From Cordylochernes scorpioides (Eukaryota; Arthropoda; Arachnida; Pseudoscorpiones; Chernetidae): 64,000 bases of DNA. Positions within the stretch are counted from its first letter, which is position 1. The number at the start of each line of letters is the position of its first letter. The DNA lies in the NCBI GenBank assembly GCA_030710605.1, contig CP092863.1, positions 106,440,099 through 106,504,098 of the forward strand, given 5' to 3'. The position numbers and the translations under genes are program-made. Below the pieces are notes generated by a model that was not told the origin of the DNA, made no database searches, and worked only from the letters and a program-made list of their open reading frames with translations. Shown one piece after another: positions 58,001-64,000 of the stretch.

Positions 58001-58153
58001 CACATCAATTCATAGACTATGCAACTATACATGTGTTTGCAGTACTTACTGTTGTTGCCATTGGTGCGACCTTGGCAATGAGACTCCATGGTCTTGCCGA
58101 GTTCTTGGGAGACTGTCTTAGCTAGGGAGAAAGCCAGATTGTAGGGACATTTC
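41378..58153 (-). CDS. PPM1F: PP2C-type Ser/Thr phosphatase, PPM1E/PPM1F (POPX)-like, with giant charged tail
   Basis: Exons (minus strand): 58153-58050, 55267-55068, 49801-49604, 48779-48636, 47552-47459, 45267-41378. All have GT-AG junctions; phases agree and the joined length is a whole number of codons, giving at least 1,542 residues. The catalytic core (about residues 70-335) has [17 protein letters not shown] (metal Asp), [59 protein letters not shown] (metal Asp) and [15 protein letters not shown] (metal Asp). These are the PPM/PP2C metal and phosphate positions. FDGHAG-type spacing and the RKMEDRH and VFLR motifs favour POPX enzymes, which dephosphorylate PAK and CaM-kinase substrates in vertebrates. 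The C-terminal 1,200 residues are disordered: an acidic Glu/Pro-rich part with repeats, then a basic Thr/Pro/Lys-rich part. The 5' end is missing; the first exon listed starts at an acceptor. Confidence 0.88.
45640..46905. repeat. Large inverted repeat around a long (TA)n tract
   Basis: Left arm about 45640-45800 (GACGCCATCTATTGACCATC, CCACAACACCAGCTTTGGCA, GAGACCATGGTTTCGG) and right arm about 46715-46905 carry the same phrases inverted. A (TA)n tract of about 75 bp lies at 45984-46058. A pogo-like family B fragment (46427-46501) and an F1 remnant are between the arms. It lies in an intron of the phosphatase gene. Confidence 0.6.
45984..46058. repeat. (TA)n microsatellite
   Basis: About 37 uninterrupted TA dinucleotides. 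Confidence 0.9.
46925..47297. mobile_element. Foldback element F2, long arms
   Basis: Left arm AAGAAAATAAGACCAAATAA to GATAACAGATAAGG, then a near-exact inverted return from TTATCTTGTTTAAACACTTG to CATCTTATTTTCTTTT and the tail ATCCAAATTGTGCTTTATCA. Arms are about 160 bp. Confidence 0.7.
47459..47552 (-). CDS. PPM1F: PPM1E/F-like phosphatase, AVSRAFGD exon
   Basis: Acceptor GGTGCAG|GAT, donor CCTTCG|GTAAGT in phase 1. It encodes [11 protein letters not shown] and [14 protein letters not shown], and the split Gly codon is completed by the last exon. Confidence 0.92.
47690..47990 (-). pseudogene. LINE 3' fragment with Cys-His C-terminus (ACAACA-tail family)
   Basis: The minus strand reads [44 protein letters not shown], then after one frameshift [16 protein letters not shown] and a stop. 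The 3' end CACAAGGGGACAAGAAACAA CAAC follows. It is a second RNase H-type LINE family and the likely partner of SINE-like S2. A related 3' piece is at 52790-52990. Confidence 0.7.
48225..48560 (+). repeat. Tandem array of a 67-bp unit
   Basis: Three to four units carry TATCTTTCAGAGTTATTGTC, AATCCCGATATACATGCTGA and AACTTCCTTAAGTTTTGTCA. They lie in an intron of the phosphatase gene. Confidence 0.75.
48636..48779 (-). CDS. PPM1F: PPM1E/F-like phosphatase, GDSQ exon
   Basis: Acceptor TGTTCAG|CCC, 48 codons, donor CGTCAG|GTGAGT. It encodes [12 protein letters not shown] and [15 protein letters not shown]. Confidence 0.92.
48867..49433 (+). repeat. S3 SINE (decayed tRNA-like head) joined to full S1
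   Basis: 48867-48935 is a degenerate copy of the tRNA-like head seen at 61709. The S3 body runs to CCACCATGATTAT at 49060, where S1 begins at once (CTCCGCCTTTGCCGGTCCCA) and ends TGGAGATAAGAAGGAAGAAG. One retroposon is inserted in or against the other. Confidence 0.6.
49604..49801 (-). CDS. PPM1F: PPM1E/F-like phosphatase, DGHAG exon
   Basis: Acceptor TTGCGCAG|GAG, 66 codons, donor CTCCG|GTGAGT. It encodes [20 protein letters not shown] with the metal-binding Asp and Gly. Confidence 0.92.
49922..50050. mobile_element. Pogo-like MITE family B copy
   Basis: One end is ACAGTTAAA then GGGTGCTATAGACAGG; the other is CCCTATAGACAGGTTTAACT G with a TA flank. An internal deletion has fused one terminus. 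Intronic. Confidence 0.7.
50310..50472 (+). pseudogene. LINE C-terminal fragment (AAGAAG tail), frame intact
   Basis: It reads [19 protein letters not shown] with [27 protein letters not shown] and a stop, then GATAAGAAAGAAGAAGA. This copy shows the C-x2-C...H...C pattern best in the window. Confidence 0.7.
50485..50632. repeat. Pogo-like MITE family A copy
   Basis: It begins ACAGTAGAAACTCCCTGTAA and holds TAATTGCAGAGCCAAAGTGT, CTTACCGGAGAGTTGCTAAA and CTATCCTTTGTAGAGAG. The right terminus is lost. Confidence 0.65.
50655..51178 (-). mobile_element. Repeat family H copy
   Basis: Tail at the left (TATATATAAAAATGAATGTT TGTATG), head at the right (GGGTAAAACCCGGGCGTTAC CCTGGTCATTCGGCTAG). Non-coding. 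Confidence 0.65.
51210..51376. repeat. Pogo-like MITE family A copy
   Basis: It starts ACAGTAGAACTACCTCCATG, includes TAATTACAGAGCCAAAGTGT and GCAAATGAAAATTGTC, and ends near GGGAGATTATACTGTA. Confidence 0.65.
51512..52058 (+). mobile_element. Repeat family H copy carrying a tRNA gene
   Basis: Head CTAGACGTATGACCCGGCTT CGCCCGAG, tail CGAAACAGACAGACAGACAT TGACTTTTATATATATAT. The tRNA-Gly gene at 51752-51822 lies between them in the opposite orientation. Confidence 0.6.
51752..51822 (-). tRNA. tRNA-Gly (anticodon GCC)
   Basis: Read on the minus strand, the 71-nt sequence starts GCATCGGTGGTTCAGTGGTA and ends CCCGGCCGATGT plus discriminator A. The acceptor stem pairs with one G-U at its first position. 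The D arm, an anticodon loop with CTGCCAC (GCC) and the TTCGATTC T-loop are all present, and a run of T follows at once as a Pol III terminator. It closely matches the usual animal tRNA-Gly(GCC). Its place inside a dispersed repeat raises the possibility that it was carried there. Confidence 0.9.
52195..52550. repeat. Foldback F2 copies, overlapping
   Basis: ACAAGGATATAAGACCTAAT, GTTTTGGCAACAGCATTGTT and CATCATCAGACAAAAGAATA are followed by an inverted arm to ATCCAAATTGTGCTT at 52415. Another right arm runs from 52440 to 52545 (GATGATGGTAACAACGCTGT, GATTAGGTCTTATTTTCTT). At least two insertion events. Confidence 0.55.
52650..52990. repeat. S2 tail fragments in head-to-head arrangement
   Basis: The plus strand ends CATAAGGGGATAAGAAACAA CAACAA at about 52748. 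From 52793 the complement of the same tail begins (TTTCTTATCCCCTTGTGTAA) and leads into the LINE C-terminal segment on the minus strand. Confidence 0.55.
53590..54200. repeat. Structured repeat R: two inverted copies with hammerhead-like boxes
   Basis: The left copy (minus-oriented) runs from GCGCGCCATCTGTTATCAAA through the motif at 53696-53743 to CTATGGACATAAGCTTTGAG. The right copy (plus) runs from CTCAAAGTTTATGTCCATAG near 53945 through the motif at 54059-54106 to ATTGCAGTAAAGACAGCATA. About 80 bp separate them. In the plus orientation each motif has CGAAACC, a G-rich run, CTGATGAGCCAG and a C-rich run. Confidence 0.7.
54435..54640 (+). repeat. SINE-like S1 fragment
   Basis: It carries GGAGGGGGAGCAGTAACAAG, GCTCAGCTGGCCCGGCTGAT and GAGCTAAGTCAGTGGCCTGC. 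The 5' and 3' ends are missing. Confidence 0.6.
55068..55267 (-). CDS. PPM1F: PPM1E/F-like phosphatase, start of catalytic core
   Basis: Acceptor TTTGCGCAG|CC, donor CTGCCG|GTACGT. It encodes [21 protein letters not shown], the first PP2C signature. Confidence 0.9.
55395..55910 (+). repeat. SINE-like S2 with triplicated 3' part
   Basis: It runs from CTGAGTTCAACTGACCCAGT through GGAACAGTTTCAAATTACAG and CACAAGGGGATAAGAAACAA CAACAA. Then the 3' 110 bp (ATCATGGTGCCATGATCAAC to the tail) is repeated two more times to about 55,910. Intronic. Confidence 0.6.
56940..57122. mobile_element. Foldback element F1
   Basis: ACAAGGTAATAAGACCAAAT with GTGTGTGACATG on the left; CTGAAGATGGTAACAACGCT, GTTACCGAAACGTCACACAC and GGTCTTATTACCTTGTGTTG on the right. 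The left arm is shorter. Confidence 0.65.
57238..57542. mobile_element. Pogo-like MITE family A split by a foldback F1 insertion
   Basis: MITE ends are ACAGTAGAACTACCAATCTG and TATGGAGGTTCTACT. At 57364 the MITE is interrupted by AACACAAGGTAATAAGACCA, which ends CAAATTGTACCTTATCA at about 57506. The MITE then resumes with TCCTTTGTAGA, repeating the 11 bases just before the insertion. Confidence 0.75.
57648..58003 (+). repeat. SINE-like S1, full length
   Basis: CTCCGCCTTTGCCGGTCCCA at the start, GGATACAGGATGAGCAGCGT and AATGACAAAGGCAGATGCAT inside, GATTGAGCGGAGAAAAGAAA GAAGAAG at the end. It lies 47 bp downstream of the first firm phosphatase exon, in intron sequence. Confidence 0.65.
58050..58153 (-). 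CDS. PPM1F: PPM1E/F-like phosphatase, 5'-most firm exon
   Basis: Acceptor ATGTGCAG|G, donor CAACA|GTAAGT. It encodes [20 protein letters not shown], which aligns in character with the helical segment before the PP2C core in POPX proteins. It needs two bases from an upstream exon. Confidence 0.75.
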
Positions 58154-58227
58154 CTGCACATAGGAACATGGGTCAAAACATAATTCTTCTTTGATAAGAC
58201 ACAATTTGGATTATAGATTATAAACAC

Positions 58228-58500
58228 AATCTAATGCTGCACATCACTGGTACAGAGCAGGAGGGACAAGTTCTGTCCTCCCAAGAGAACAACAGTCTTT
58301 GATTTCCAGACTTAAGTCTGGTCATCTACGGACAATGACAGAATGGTTGCAAGGTTTTCCCACTATGTACTAAGTGTCAACCTGCAACCCCAAAACATAT
58401 CATTGACTGTATTGACACATCCATTGATGAATTCTACTCTTCCCCGGCAGACACCATCAAAAGTCTCAAGCTTTACAAGCTTGACACCTTAGACAGGTTT
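58228..58500 (+). pseudogene. LINE RNase H-family C-terminal fragment
   Basis: Broken frames read SNAAHHWYRAGGTS, QQSLISRLKSGHLRTMTEWL and a C-terminal part like STCNPKTYH, ending at CAAGCTTTACAAGCTTGACA. It matches the segment at 6311-6904 but lacks the AT-rich interruption, which dates that interruption as an insertion. Confidence 0.6.
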
Positions 58501-58831
58501 AACTGTATTTATATTTATTTAGATTTTGTCTTATTACCTTGTGTTGATGACTTAGGTTATGGCCATCTGTGATGTCATTATATGTAAATAAGATAACCTA
58601 TGGAAGCAACTAGCCATCTTCAGAGCTCCATTTGGTTATTATAACTAACCACTGGAGTTACACTTGTGCTAGAATCAGGGGCAATTGAAGCAAAACAGTA
58701 TTCAATGTAAATGCAATACTGGGTGGCGGGTATCAAAAATAAGATTTTATATATAACACTTCTACACTAACTTCTAAATGTATCGTTTAAGTTTGATATA
58801 AATACATCATTGCATCGAAATTTTCTACTAC

Positions 58832-59100
58832 AGTAGAATCTCCCTGTAAAGGACAATACCTAATTGCAGACCAAAGTGTCCTTTAGGGAGAGATGTCCTC
58901 TTACTGGAGAGTTGCTACAGTAGAACTACCTCTCTGTAAAGGACAACACCTAATTACAGAGCCAAAGTGTCCTTTAGGGAGAGGTGTCCTCTTACCAGAG
59001 AGTTGCTAAATAGTAAAAATGGTAATTTTGAAAATGAAAACTGTCCTTCATAGAGAGGTGTTCTCTAGCACGATTGTCCTCTCAGGGAGGTTCTACTGTA
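58832..59100. repeat. Pogo-like MITE family A, two-unit copy
   Basis: ACAGTAGAATCTCCCTGTAA begins a first partial unit and ACAGTAGAACTACCTCTCTG at 58917 a second. The shared right end is CTCAGGGAGGTTCTACTGTA. This is an early stage of the tandem growth seen at 4036. Confidence 0.7.
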
Positions 59101-59104
59101 TAAC

Positions 59105-59695
59105 AACAATTGATAAATAGGCTAAAACTAAAGAAAAATGGGAGGGGGGTTGGGAATTTACACCAATTAAAATATTGTATATAAATGATATACGAACTTA
59201 AGAAAATATTAAGTATGATCCGATAAATGAAAAAAAAAAAACTTCTACTGATAACAGAAGTAAATACACACTCAGAATTTGCGATTATAATTTTAATTGT
59301 CATCTATCAAAAAATTCCGCAATTATTTTTATAATACCTATCAAATAAGATTGATAAGAGTCAGAGAAATGCCAAAAAAAAAAAAATTGCAAACGATCAA
59401 ATGTTAATCTAAAACTTCTATTGGAAAAGGAAATGTCAAAAAATGATTAAACGTGACGTGATATTTTAAAAAATTGACATCTCTAAACCAATCAAATTTA
59501 GTAAGTCATAAATAACCCAACTATTTCAATAGAACCAACAAAAATTCAATTGATACATAAAAAAGAAAAAAAAAAAAAAACGATATTTTAAAAATCATCC
59601 ATATAACCTAAAAAAATAAGCAGAAACAAAATTTAATAATAACGATCTTATTTTTTAATAACAATCAAACGCGATATGATAACGATTTTTTTTTT
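59105..59695. other. AT-rich sequence, nothing recognised
   Basis: Low GC, several poly-A runs, no open frame beyond chance length. Confidence 0.4.
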
Positions 59696-59705
59696 ATATA
59701 AAGGT

Positions 59706-59890
59706 CAAAAGGAAAAAGAAGTCAGTGGACGAGTAGGTAACACCCTCGATTCCCGATAGCCATGAACCGGATTGAATCCCGCGTTAACATTTTGTTTAAT
59801 ATATGAATAACCTTCACATTCATTGTTACAAATATCATAAACTAGGTTGTTCTTTTTGGGCGGTACCTAATAAAGTGATTTTGGAACAGA
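59706..59890 (+). mobile_element. tRNA-derived SINE (family S4) with perfect 10-bp target duplication
   Basis: ATATAAAGGT is present at 59696-59705 and again at 59891-59900. The element carries a tRNA-like head with an A-box-like TCAGTGGACGAGTAGG and a B-box-like GGATTGAATCCC. A body with AAACTAGGTTGTTC, GGGCGGTACC and TAATAAAGTGATTTTGGAAC follows. It is about 185 bp and non-coding. Confidence 0.8.
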
Positions 59891-60415
59891 ATATAAAGGT
59901 AACCAATCATCTTTAGGATGGGGGCAAAGAAAGAATTTAAGTATTTAAAACTTAAATGGCTGAATTCCTAATGAACATCCATTCTTAAATATAGAATACG
60001 AAGAATCTATCATTAATCCTTTTAAAATATATAAAGAAAACAAAATAATTTTAACATTTAAAACATGACAGAATACCTTGAAGATAAAGGTTACCTAACC
60101 GGCATTCATATTTCTTAAAAAAAACAAAAGACGCCAGAAATTTGTTTTTATTTTCTCGATGAAAAAAAAAAATATTTTATCCATGTCAGAAAAAATAAAT
60201 AAATAAAATTGACGAAACGTCGTGAAAATAAAAAACCTTTTCTTGCCGAAGTGTCTAAGATATCTTTTTGGCGGGGCGGAAATGGCTAGTGTTCGTCTGA
60301 TAACAAAAAGAAAATTACCGAATATTTGTAGGCCTAACTGTTTACGCTATATTATGTTTTAGGCTTACTTGGATAAAAAAATAAGAATTCAAATAATATT
60401 GACATGGCTATAAAT

Positions 60416-60596
60416 CAGTGTTGGGCATTAAAAAATTATTTTTCAATTAAATTGAAGTGCAATTAACAATTAATTAATTGTTAATTAGAAAAGTGCAATT
60501 AACAATTAATTAATTGTTAATTGTATGAATACAATTAACAATTAATCAATTGTTAATCTTTAATAAATCATTTTAATTAATATTTGCCCAACACTG
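60416..60596. mobile_element. hAT-like MITE, copy 1
   Basis: Termini CAGTGTTGGGCA and TGCCCAACACTG. The inside has three AATTAACAATTAATTAATTG-like palindromic segments. CAGTG ends fit hAT elements. Confidence 0.65.
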
Positions 60597-60748
60597 CCTG
60601 AGATAAAAAGTGTTTTTATTAAATACAACACACCTTTACCATCGTCAGCTGCAGTTGAACGCCTTTTTTCTTTTGCGACAATGACAAATCTGCCAAAGAG
60701 TCACAAATTGTCGGACAGCATGTTCGAGAAGAGAGTGGTACTGAAATG

Positions 60749-60930
60749 CAGTGTTGGGCATTAAAAAATTATTTTTCAATTAAATTGAAGTGCAATTAAC
60801 AATTAATTAATTGTTAATTAGAAAAGTGCAATTAACAATTAATTAATTGTTAATTGTGAAAATTACAATTAACAATTAATCAATTGTTAATCTTTAATAA
60901 ATCATTTTAATTAATATTTGCCCAACACTG
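60749..60930. mobile_element. hAT-like MITE, copy 2, same orientation
   Basis: Nearly identical to the copy at 60416, differing in a few bases near TTGTGAAAATTACAATTAAC. It lies 152 bp from copy 1. Confidence 0.65.
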
Positions 60931-61475
60931 CTATATATATAGGTTTTTAGCTTTTAATTAGACAATTTTAATTTATATTTAGACATTTTTCATTTCAATT
61001 TAGACACATGGACTTTTTATAGAAACGGCCATGTCTAATATGCACACTGTGTGACAAGGAAATTACTGAAGAACTCCCCCATTACCTGCTTAATTGTACG
61101 GCCCTTGATGAAGAAAGGAAGGCCCTATATCAACAAATTAAATGTACCAACACTTCACCCTACGTATTGCTTTCCAAAATATCAGCAAACAAATCTAAGG
61201 CAATAGCTTACTATAATTTTTTTAGATCATCATTATGTAAGGACCAGTCAATAATTGAATGACTTTGAGACGAAGAGTAAAGCTAGTTCAAAATTTCCAT
61301 CTTACTACCTATGTAAATAACACAATATGATTGTTACCTTACCCAATTGGGAGAATCTGTATGGGGCATGTCCCTAATAAAGGCTTTGTGCGTGTGTGTG
61401 TGTGAAAAGGCCATGTGTCTGAATTAAAATGAAAAAATATCTAATTAAAAGTTAAAAACCTATATATCAACTATG
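60931..61475. repeat. Inverted arms enclosing a LINE 3' end
   Basis: Left arm 60936-61015 (TAGGTTTTTAGCTTTTAATT, TTTAGACACATGGACTTTT) is mirrored by 61408-61470 (AAAAGGCCATGTGTCTGAAT, ATTAAAAGTTAAAAACCTAT). Arms are about 65-75 bp. Confidence 0.65.
61023..61262 (+). pseudogene. LINE C-terminal zinc-knuckle fragment
   Basis: The open frame starts RPCLICTLCDKEITEELPHY LLNCTALDEER and ends SLCKDQSIIE before TGA. The C-x2-C-x(n)-H-x4-C pattern is the usual end of CR1/L2-like LINE polymerases. A 3' UTR with CCCTAATAAAGGCTTTGTG and a TG run follows. The reverse transcriptase is absent. Confidence 0.75.
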
Positions 61476-61708
61476 GCTTCCACTGGCCATCTATTAAAAA
61501 TTTTAAAACGTTTTATTTAAATGCATTAAAAAGGGGAGGGGAAATATTTTATCTTCTGTTATTGAGCAATTAGATGTATCTGAGTGTAAATAAAAGAGGT
61601 GGGGAACTATCATCATGAATTTCTAACCTAATCTTATTGCCGAATAACTGCAGAACCATTAACCTGATGAAGCGCGATCGCATGAAAGCTGTCTCTTCTT
61701 TTTAAATA

Positions 61709-62035
61709 AGAAGAAGAGGGTTGGTGGAAGGATGGTCTAAACCGTTGGTTTTCGACCGCTACGACCCGGGTTCGAATCCCGTATTGGACACTTTTTTTCT
61801 AATTAAAAAAAAAAAAAAAAGATCCAAAGACCCCCAATTCTTACAAAAGTCTAACCCCACCAGCGAGTGCAAGTAAACAAACGGGGCTCTGGCACATTTG
61901 TAAATGCAAAAGTTGAACTGCTTTTCACATGTGTAGACATATGGTGCACTTACAGTAAAAGCAGTCGTCAACTTCTATCTACCCACCATGATTAGCATGG
62001 CCTGTACCACCTGTACTGGAGATAATAATAATAAA
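61709..62035 (+). mobile_element. tRNA-derived SINE S3, most complete copy
   Basis: The head carries an A-box-like GGTGGAAGGATGGTC and a B-box GGTTCGAATCC. A T/A-rich link follows, then the S3 body (CCACCAGCGAGTGCAAGTAA, GGGCTCTGGCACATTTG, CCACCATGATTAGCATGGCC) and an (AAT)n tail. About 325 bp. Confidence 0.7.
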
Positions 62036-62273
62036 ATAAAAATATAGGTAAAAGATAGATCATTTAGGTACATGTTTTCTTATATGTATTTTTTATTAAC
62101 GTAAGCTTTCGGGCTTTGAAGCAATCCTTCAACAGAATAAGTGTAAATTCGTTATAGTTAGGTAGCAATACACCAAGCTTCACACTTCCAAGCCCGAAAA
62201 AAAGTGTTGAGTTAATAAAAGACTCATTCAAGAAACTCATCCCTTAATGCCCCTTTAAAAGCAGGATTAAAGA

Positions 62274-62792
62274 GTCAGTGGACGAGTAGGTAACACCCTA
62301 GATTCCCGACAGCCATGAACCGGGATCGAATCCCGTGTTAACATTTTGTTTAATATGTGAATAACCTTCACATATTATTCATTTTGAAAATAGAGCAATC
62401 CATATTTAATTAGATAAAAAGGCATATATTGGATTTAATAAAAGATTTATTTGCCATTATTTCGGCTGGCTGAACGCCAAACCTTTATCAATTGCAACTT
62501 TTATATTAATTTTTGCTTGCAAAATTTCCACCACCTACTTTTTTTTTTTTTAATTATTATTTGAACTGTGATATTATAACACTATGCGGCTCTGAGTTTG
62601 TTTATACAAAAATGTGATGCCTTGATAAAGGTTTGGCGTTCAGCCAACCGAAATATTGGCAAATAAATATTTTATTAAATTCAATATATGCCTTTTTATT
62701 ATTTAATATTATTCATTGTTGTGTGTGTAAATATCATAAACTAGGTTGTTCTTTTTTGGGCGGTACCTAATAAAATGATTTTGGAACAAGAA
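62274..62792 (+). mobile_element. SINE S4 interrupted by a foldback F3 element
   Basis: The head and first half (TCAGTGGACGAGTAGG, GGATCGAATCCCGTG, TATGTGAATAACCTTCACAT) run to about 62383. The second half resumes near 62705 (AAACTAGGTTGTTCTTTTTT GGGCGGTACC) and ends GATTTTGGAACAAG. Confidence 0.75.
62390..62700. mobile_element. Foldback F3 element inside SINE S4
   Basis: Arms AAAGGCATATATTGGATTTA, TTATTTCGGCTGGCTGAACG and CCAAACCTTTATCA are mirrored by TGATAAAGGTTTGGCGTTCA, GCCAACCGAAATATTGGC and TTCAATATATGCCTTT. The host sequence ATATTATTCATT appears on both sides, an apparent 12-bp duplication. Confidence 0.7.
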
Positions 62793-62928
62793 AGAGAATT
62801 AGTACAAAAAATTAACTATACAGGCAACAAAAATGGGTGTGATTTTTTTTTAAGTTGCATAATTTCTATATATGCAAATACACAATTTCAACAATGATAG
62901 GCAAAAAAAAAAAAGTTATTAAACCTAC

Positions 62929-63076
62929 CCATAAATAGAATATCGTATTCCAAGATTCTTGTTGAACAGGAAGCAATTAAATATGGACATTTTATATTGT
63001 TCACAGATCTCTCCCAGGAATAGATAGATCTTGTTAAAATTGCGAATGATCAAACAGTATGTAGCTTGTGAGTCGT
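62929..63076 (-). CDS. Possible upstream exon of the phosphatase gene
   Basis: A 148-bp open segment has an acceptor ATGTATCAG|AC at 63077 and a donor TATGG|GTAGGT at 62929. The donor leaves two bases, which is the phase needed by the exon starting at 58153. It would encode DSQATYCLIIRNFNKIYLFL GEICEQYKMSIFNCF and end RYSIYG. I cannot match this to the POPX N-terminus with confidence, so it could be chance. Confidence 0.3.
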
Positions 63077-63129
63077 CTGATACATACGAAAAAATGCTTC
63101 TTTTTTTTAACAATCATTAAATGGCTTCA

Positions 63130-63345
63130 ATGATGATAAAGCATAATTTAGATCATAGATACATGAAAATAATACTTAATTCAAATAAATTAATAGTGTA
63201 TGATGTTTCTGTAACTCCATTGTTACCATAATCAGACAAAATAATAAAATAAATTATATGTTGATAGTAACAACGCTGTTACCGAAACGTCACACACTAT
63301 TTATTTATTTGGATTAGGTCTTATTACCTTATATCTAATAGTTTC
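63130..63345. repeat. Foldback F1/F2-type element
   Basis: GATAAAGCATAATTTAGATC begins a decayed left arm with CCATTGTTACCATAATCAGA. The right arm is well kept (GTAACAACGCTGTTACCGAA, ACGTCACACACTATTTATTT, GATTAGGTCTTATTACCTTA). Confidence 0.6.
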
Positions 63346-63589
63346 AATAAATGATAATCATAGAATCACTAATTATTTTTGAAAACAGAGTAACTTTGTA
63401 CAATAAGGCAATGAATCATTACCACTTTATTATAAGAAATACAGCTATTAAGCACGATTTTTCATTTTTAAAAAATGGTAAAAGTTAACCCTAACTTGTA
63501 TTTATCGTTTGCGTACGAGTATTGTTCGATGCAAATTTTGCATATGTAATTCTTATTTTTTTTATATTATATAATATTCTTATATTTAT

Positions 63590-63895
63590 AATTATATGTA
63601 ATTCTGCCGTCCTAAAAGCTTATGTCCATAGTTCATCTAAAATACCCATTCGAAGAGTCAAGCATCATATCACTATAAAAGGAAGTTCCAAAAATGCAAT
63701 ATAACAGCGGTATGGTAGATTAAACTGGCGAAACCGCTGGGAGGGTTCACCACTGATGAGCCAGGCCCTCCCTTTAATTTTTCCATTGCAGTAAGGGCAG
63801 TAGTAATTGTTTTATTTTAAAAAGAATATTACGCGTCTAAAATAGTTTCGTAATTTGATATGTATTTCTACTGTCCTCAAAGCTCAGTTTGATAG
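63590..63895 (+). repeat. Structured repeat R, best single copy
   Basis: It runs from AAAAGCTTATGTCCATAGTT and CCATTCGAAGAGTCAAGCAT through GCGGTATGGTAGATTAAACT to the motif at 63725-63772. It then continues TTTTTCCATTGCAGTAAGGG and AAAAAGAATATTACGCGTC. Motif parts: CTGGC, GAAACC, GGGAGGG, CTGATGA, GCCAG, CCCTCCC. Confidence 0.7.
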
Positions 63896-63929
63896 TAACT
63901 ATGATTCCACACTTCAATTTCGCATATAC

Positions 63930-64000
63930 AGTAGAACCTCTCTTTAACGGACACCCCGCTAGCGGAAATCTCCACAAAGGACAGTTTGTAATGTAAAATT
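63930..64000. repeat. Start of another pogo-like MITE, cut by the window end
   Basis: CAGTAGAACCTCTCTTTAAC followed by GGACACCCCGCTAGCGGAAA and CAAAGGACAGTTTGTAATG. The head is similar to family A but the body differs. Confidence 0.55.

Noticed and set aside
59706..59790. Possible tRNA gene with A and B boxes
   Set aside because: Acceptor pairing is lacking and the 185-bp unit has a target duplication and a sister copy, so it is a tRNA-derived SINE.
63725..63772. Straight call of a hammerhead or HDV-like ribozyme
   Set aside because: Hammerhead boxes are in permuted order without a clear stem I; the opposite strand lacks P4 and an obvious catalytic C region. Reported only as a structured motif.

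Overview
The window is nuclear DNA from an animal, most likely an arthropod and possibly a chelicerate. It is AT-rich, has spliced genes with GT-AG introns, and is crowded with retroelements. The arthropod guess rests on several LINE fragments with an RNase H domain and a Cys-His C-terminus, a Ty3/gypsy integrase remnant, and the protein families present. No search was possible, so taxonomy is inference. There is no sign of prokaryotic, organellar or viral gene organisation.

Three protein-coding genes can be supported. (1) At 1-2826 (+) is a long coiled-coil exon resembling the C-terminal two thirds of golgin-160 (GOLGA3); it is open at the window edge. (2) At 21666-25797 (-) is a five-exon TatD-family nuclease most like TATDN2, with all metal-binding motifs and consistent splice phases. 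(3) At 41378-58153 (-) is a six-exon PP2C phosphatase of the PPM1E/PPM1F (POPX) type. Its last exon adds about 1,200 residues of disordered sequence: acidic 22-residue-like repeats followed by a basic Thr/Pro/Lys-rich region. A possible seventh, upstream exon lies at 62929-63076. An apparently intact tRNA-Gly(GCC) gene sits at 51752-51822 (-), inside a dispersed repeat.

Most of the rest is mobile DNA. 3-13 kb: pogo-like MITEs (two TIR families), foldback elements, LINE 3-prime ends and a solo LTR. 13.7-17.6 kb: a satellite-like array split by a young non-autonomous LTR element (13879-16699). 17.6-21.6 kb: a repeat with a CCCGGCTTCGCCCGGG head, SINEs and AT-rich DNA. 26-28 kb: tRNA-headed SINE and a tandem array. 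28.46-29.57 kb: a Mutator-like element with long TIRs and a 9-bp target duplication. 31.6-34.4 kb: a GC-richer duplicated retroelement. 35-40 kb: more head-type repeats, a gypsy integrase fragment and foldbacks. 45-58 kb: introns of the phosphatase gene, filled with the same families. 59-64 kb: tRNA-derived SINEs, twin hAT-like MITEs, a LINE tail between inverted arms, and foldbacks.

The most unusual points are the oversized charged tail on the phosphatase, a repeat-borne RNA motif with hammerhead boxes in permuted order plus a pseudoknot pairing (four copies, one compensatory change), and a foldback family whose 10-13 bp target duplications suggest a Penelope-like retroposon origin rather than a DNA transposon.
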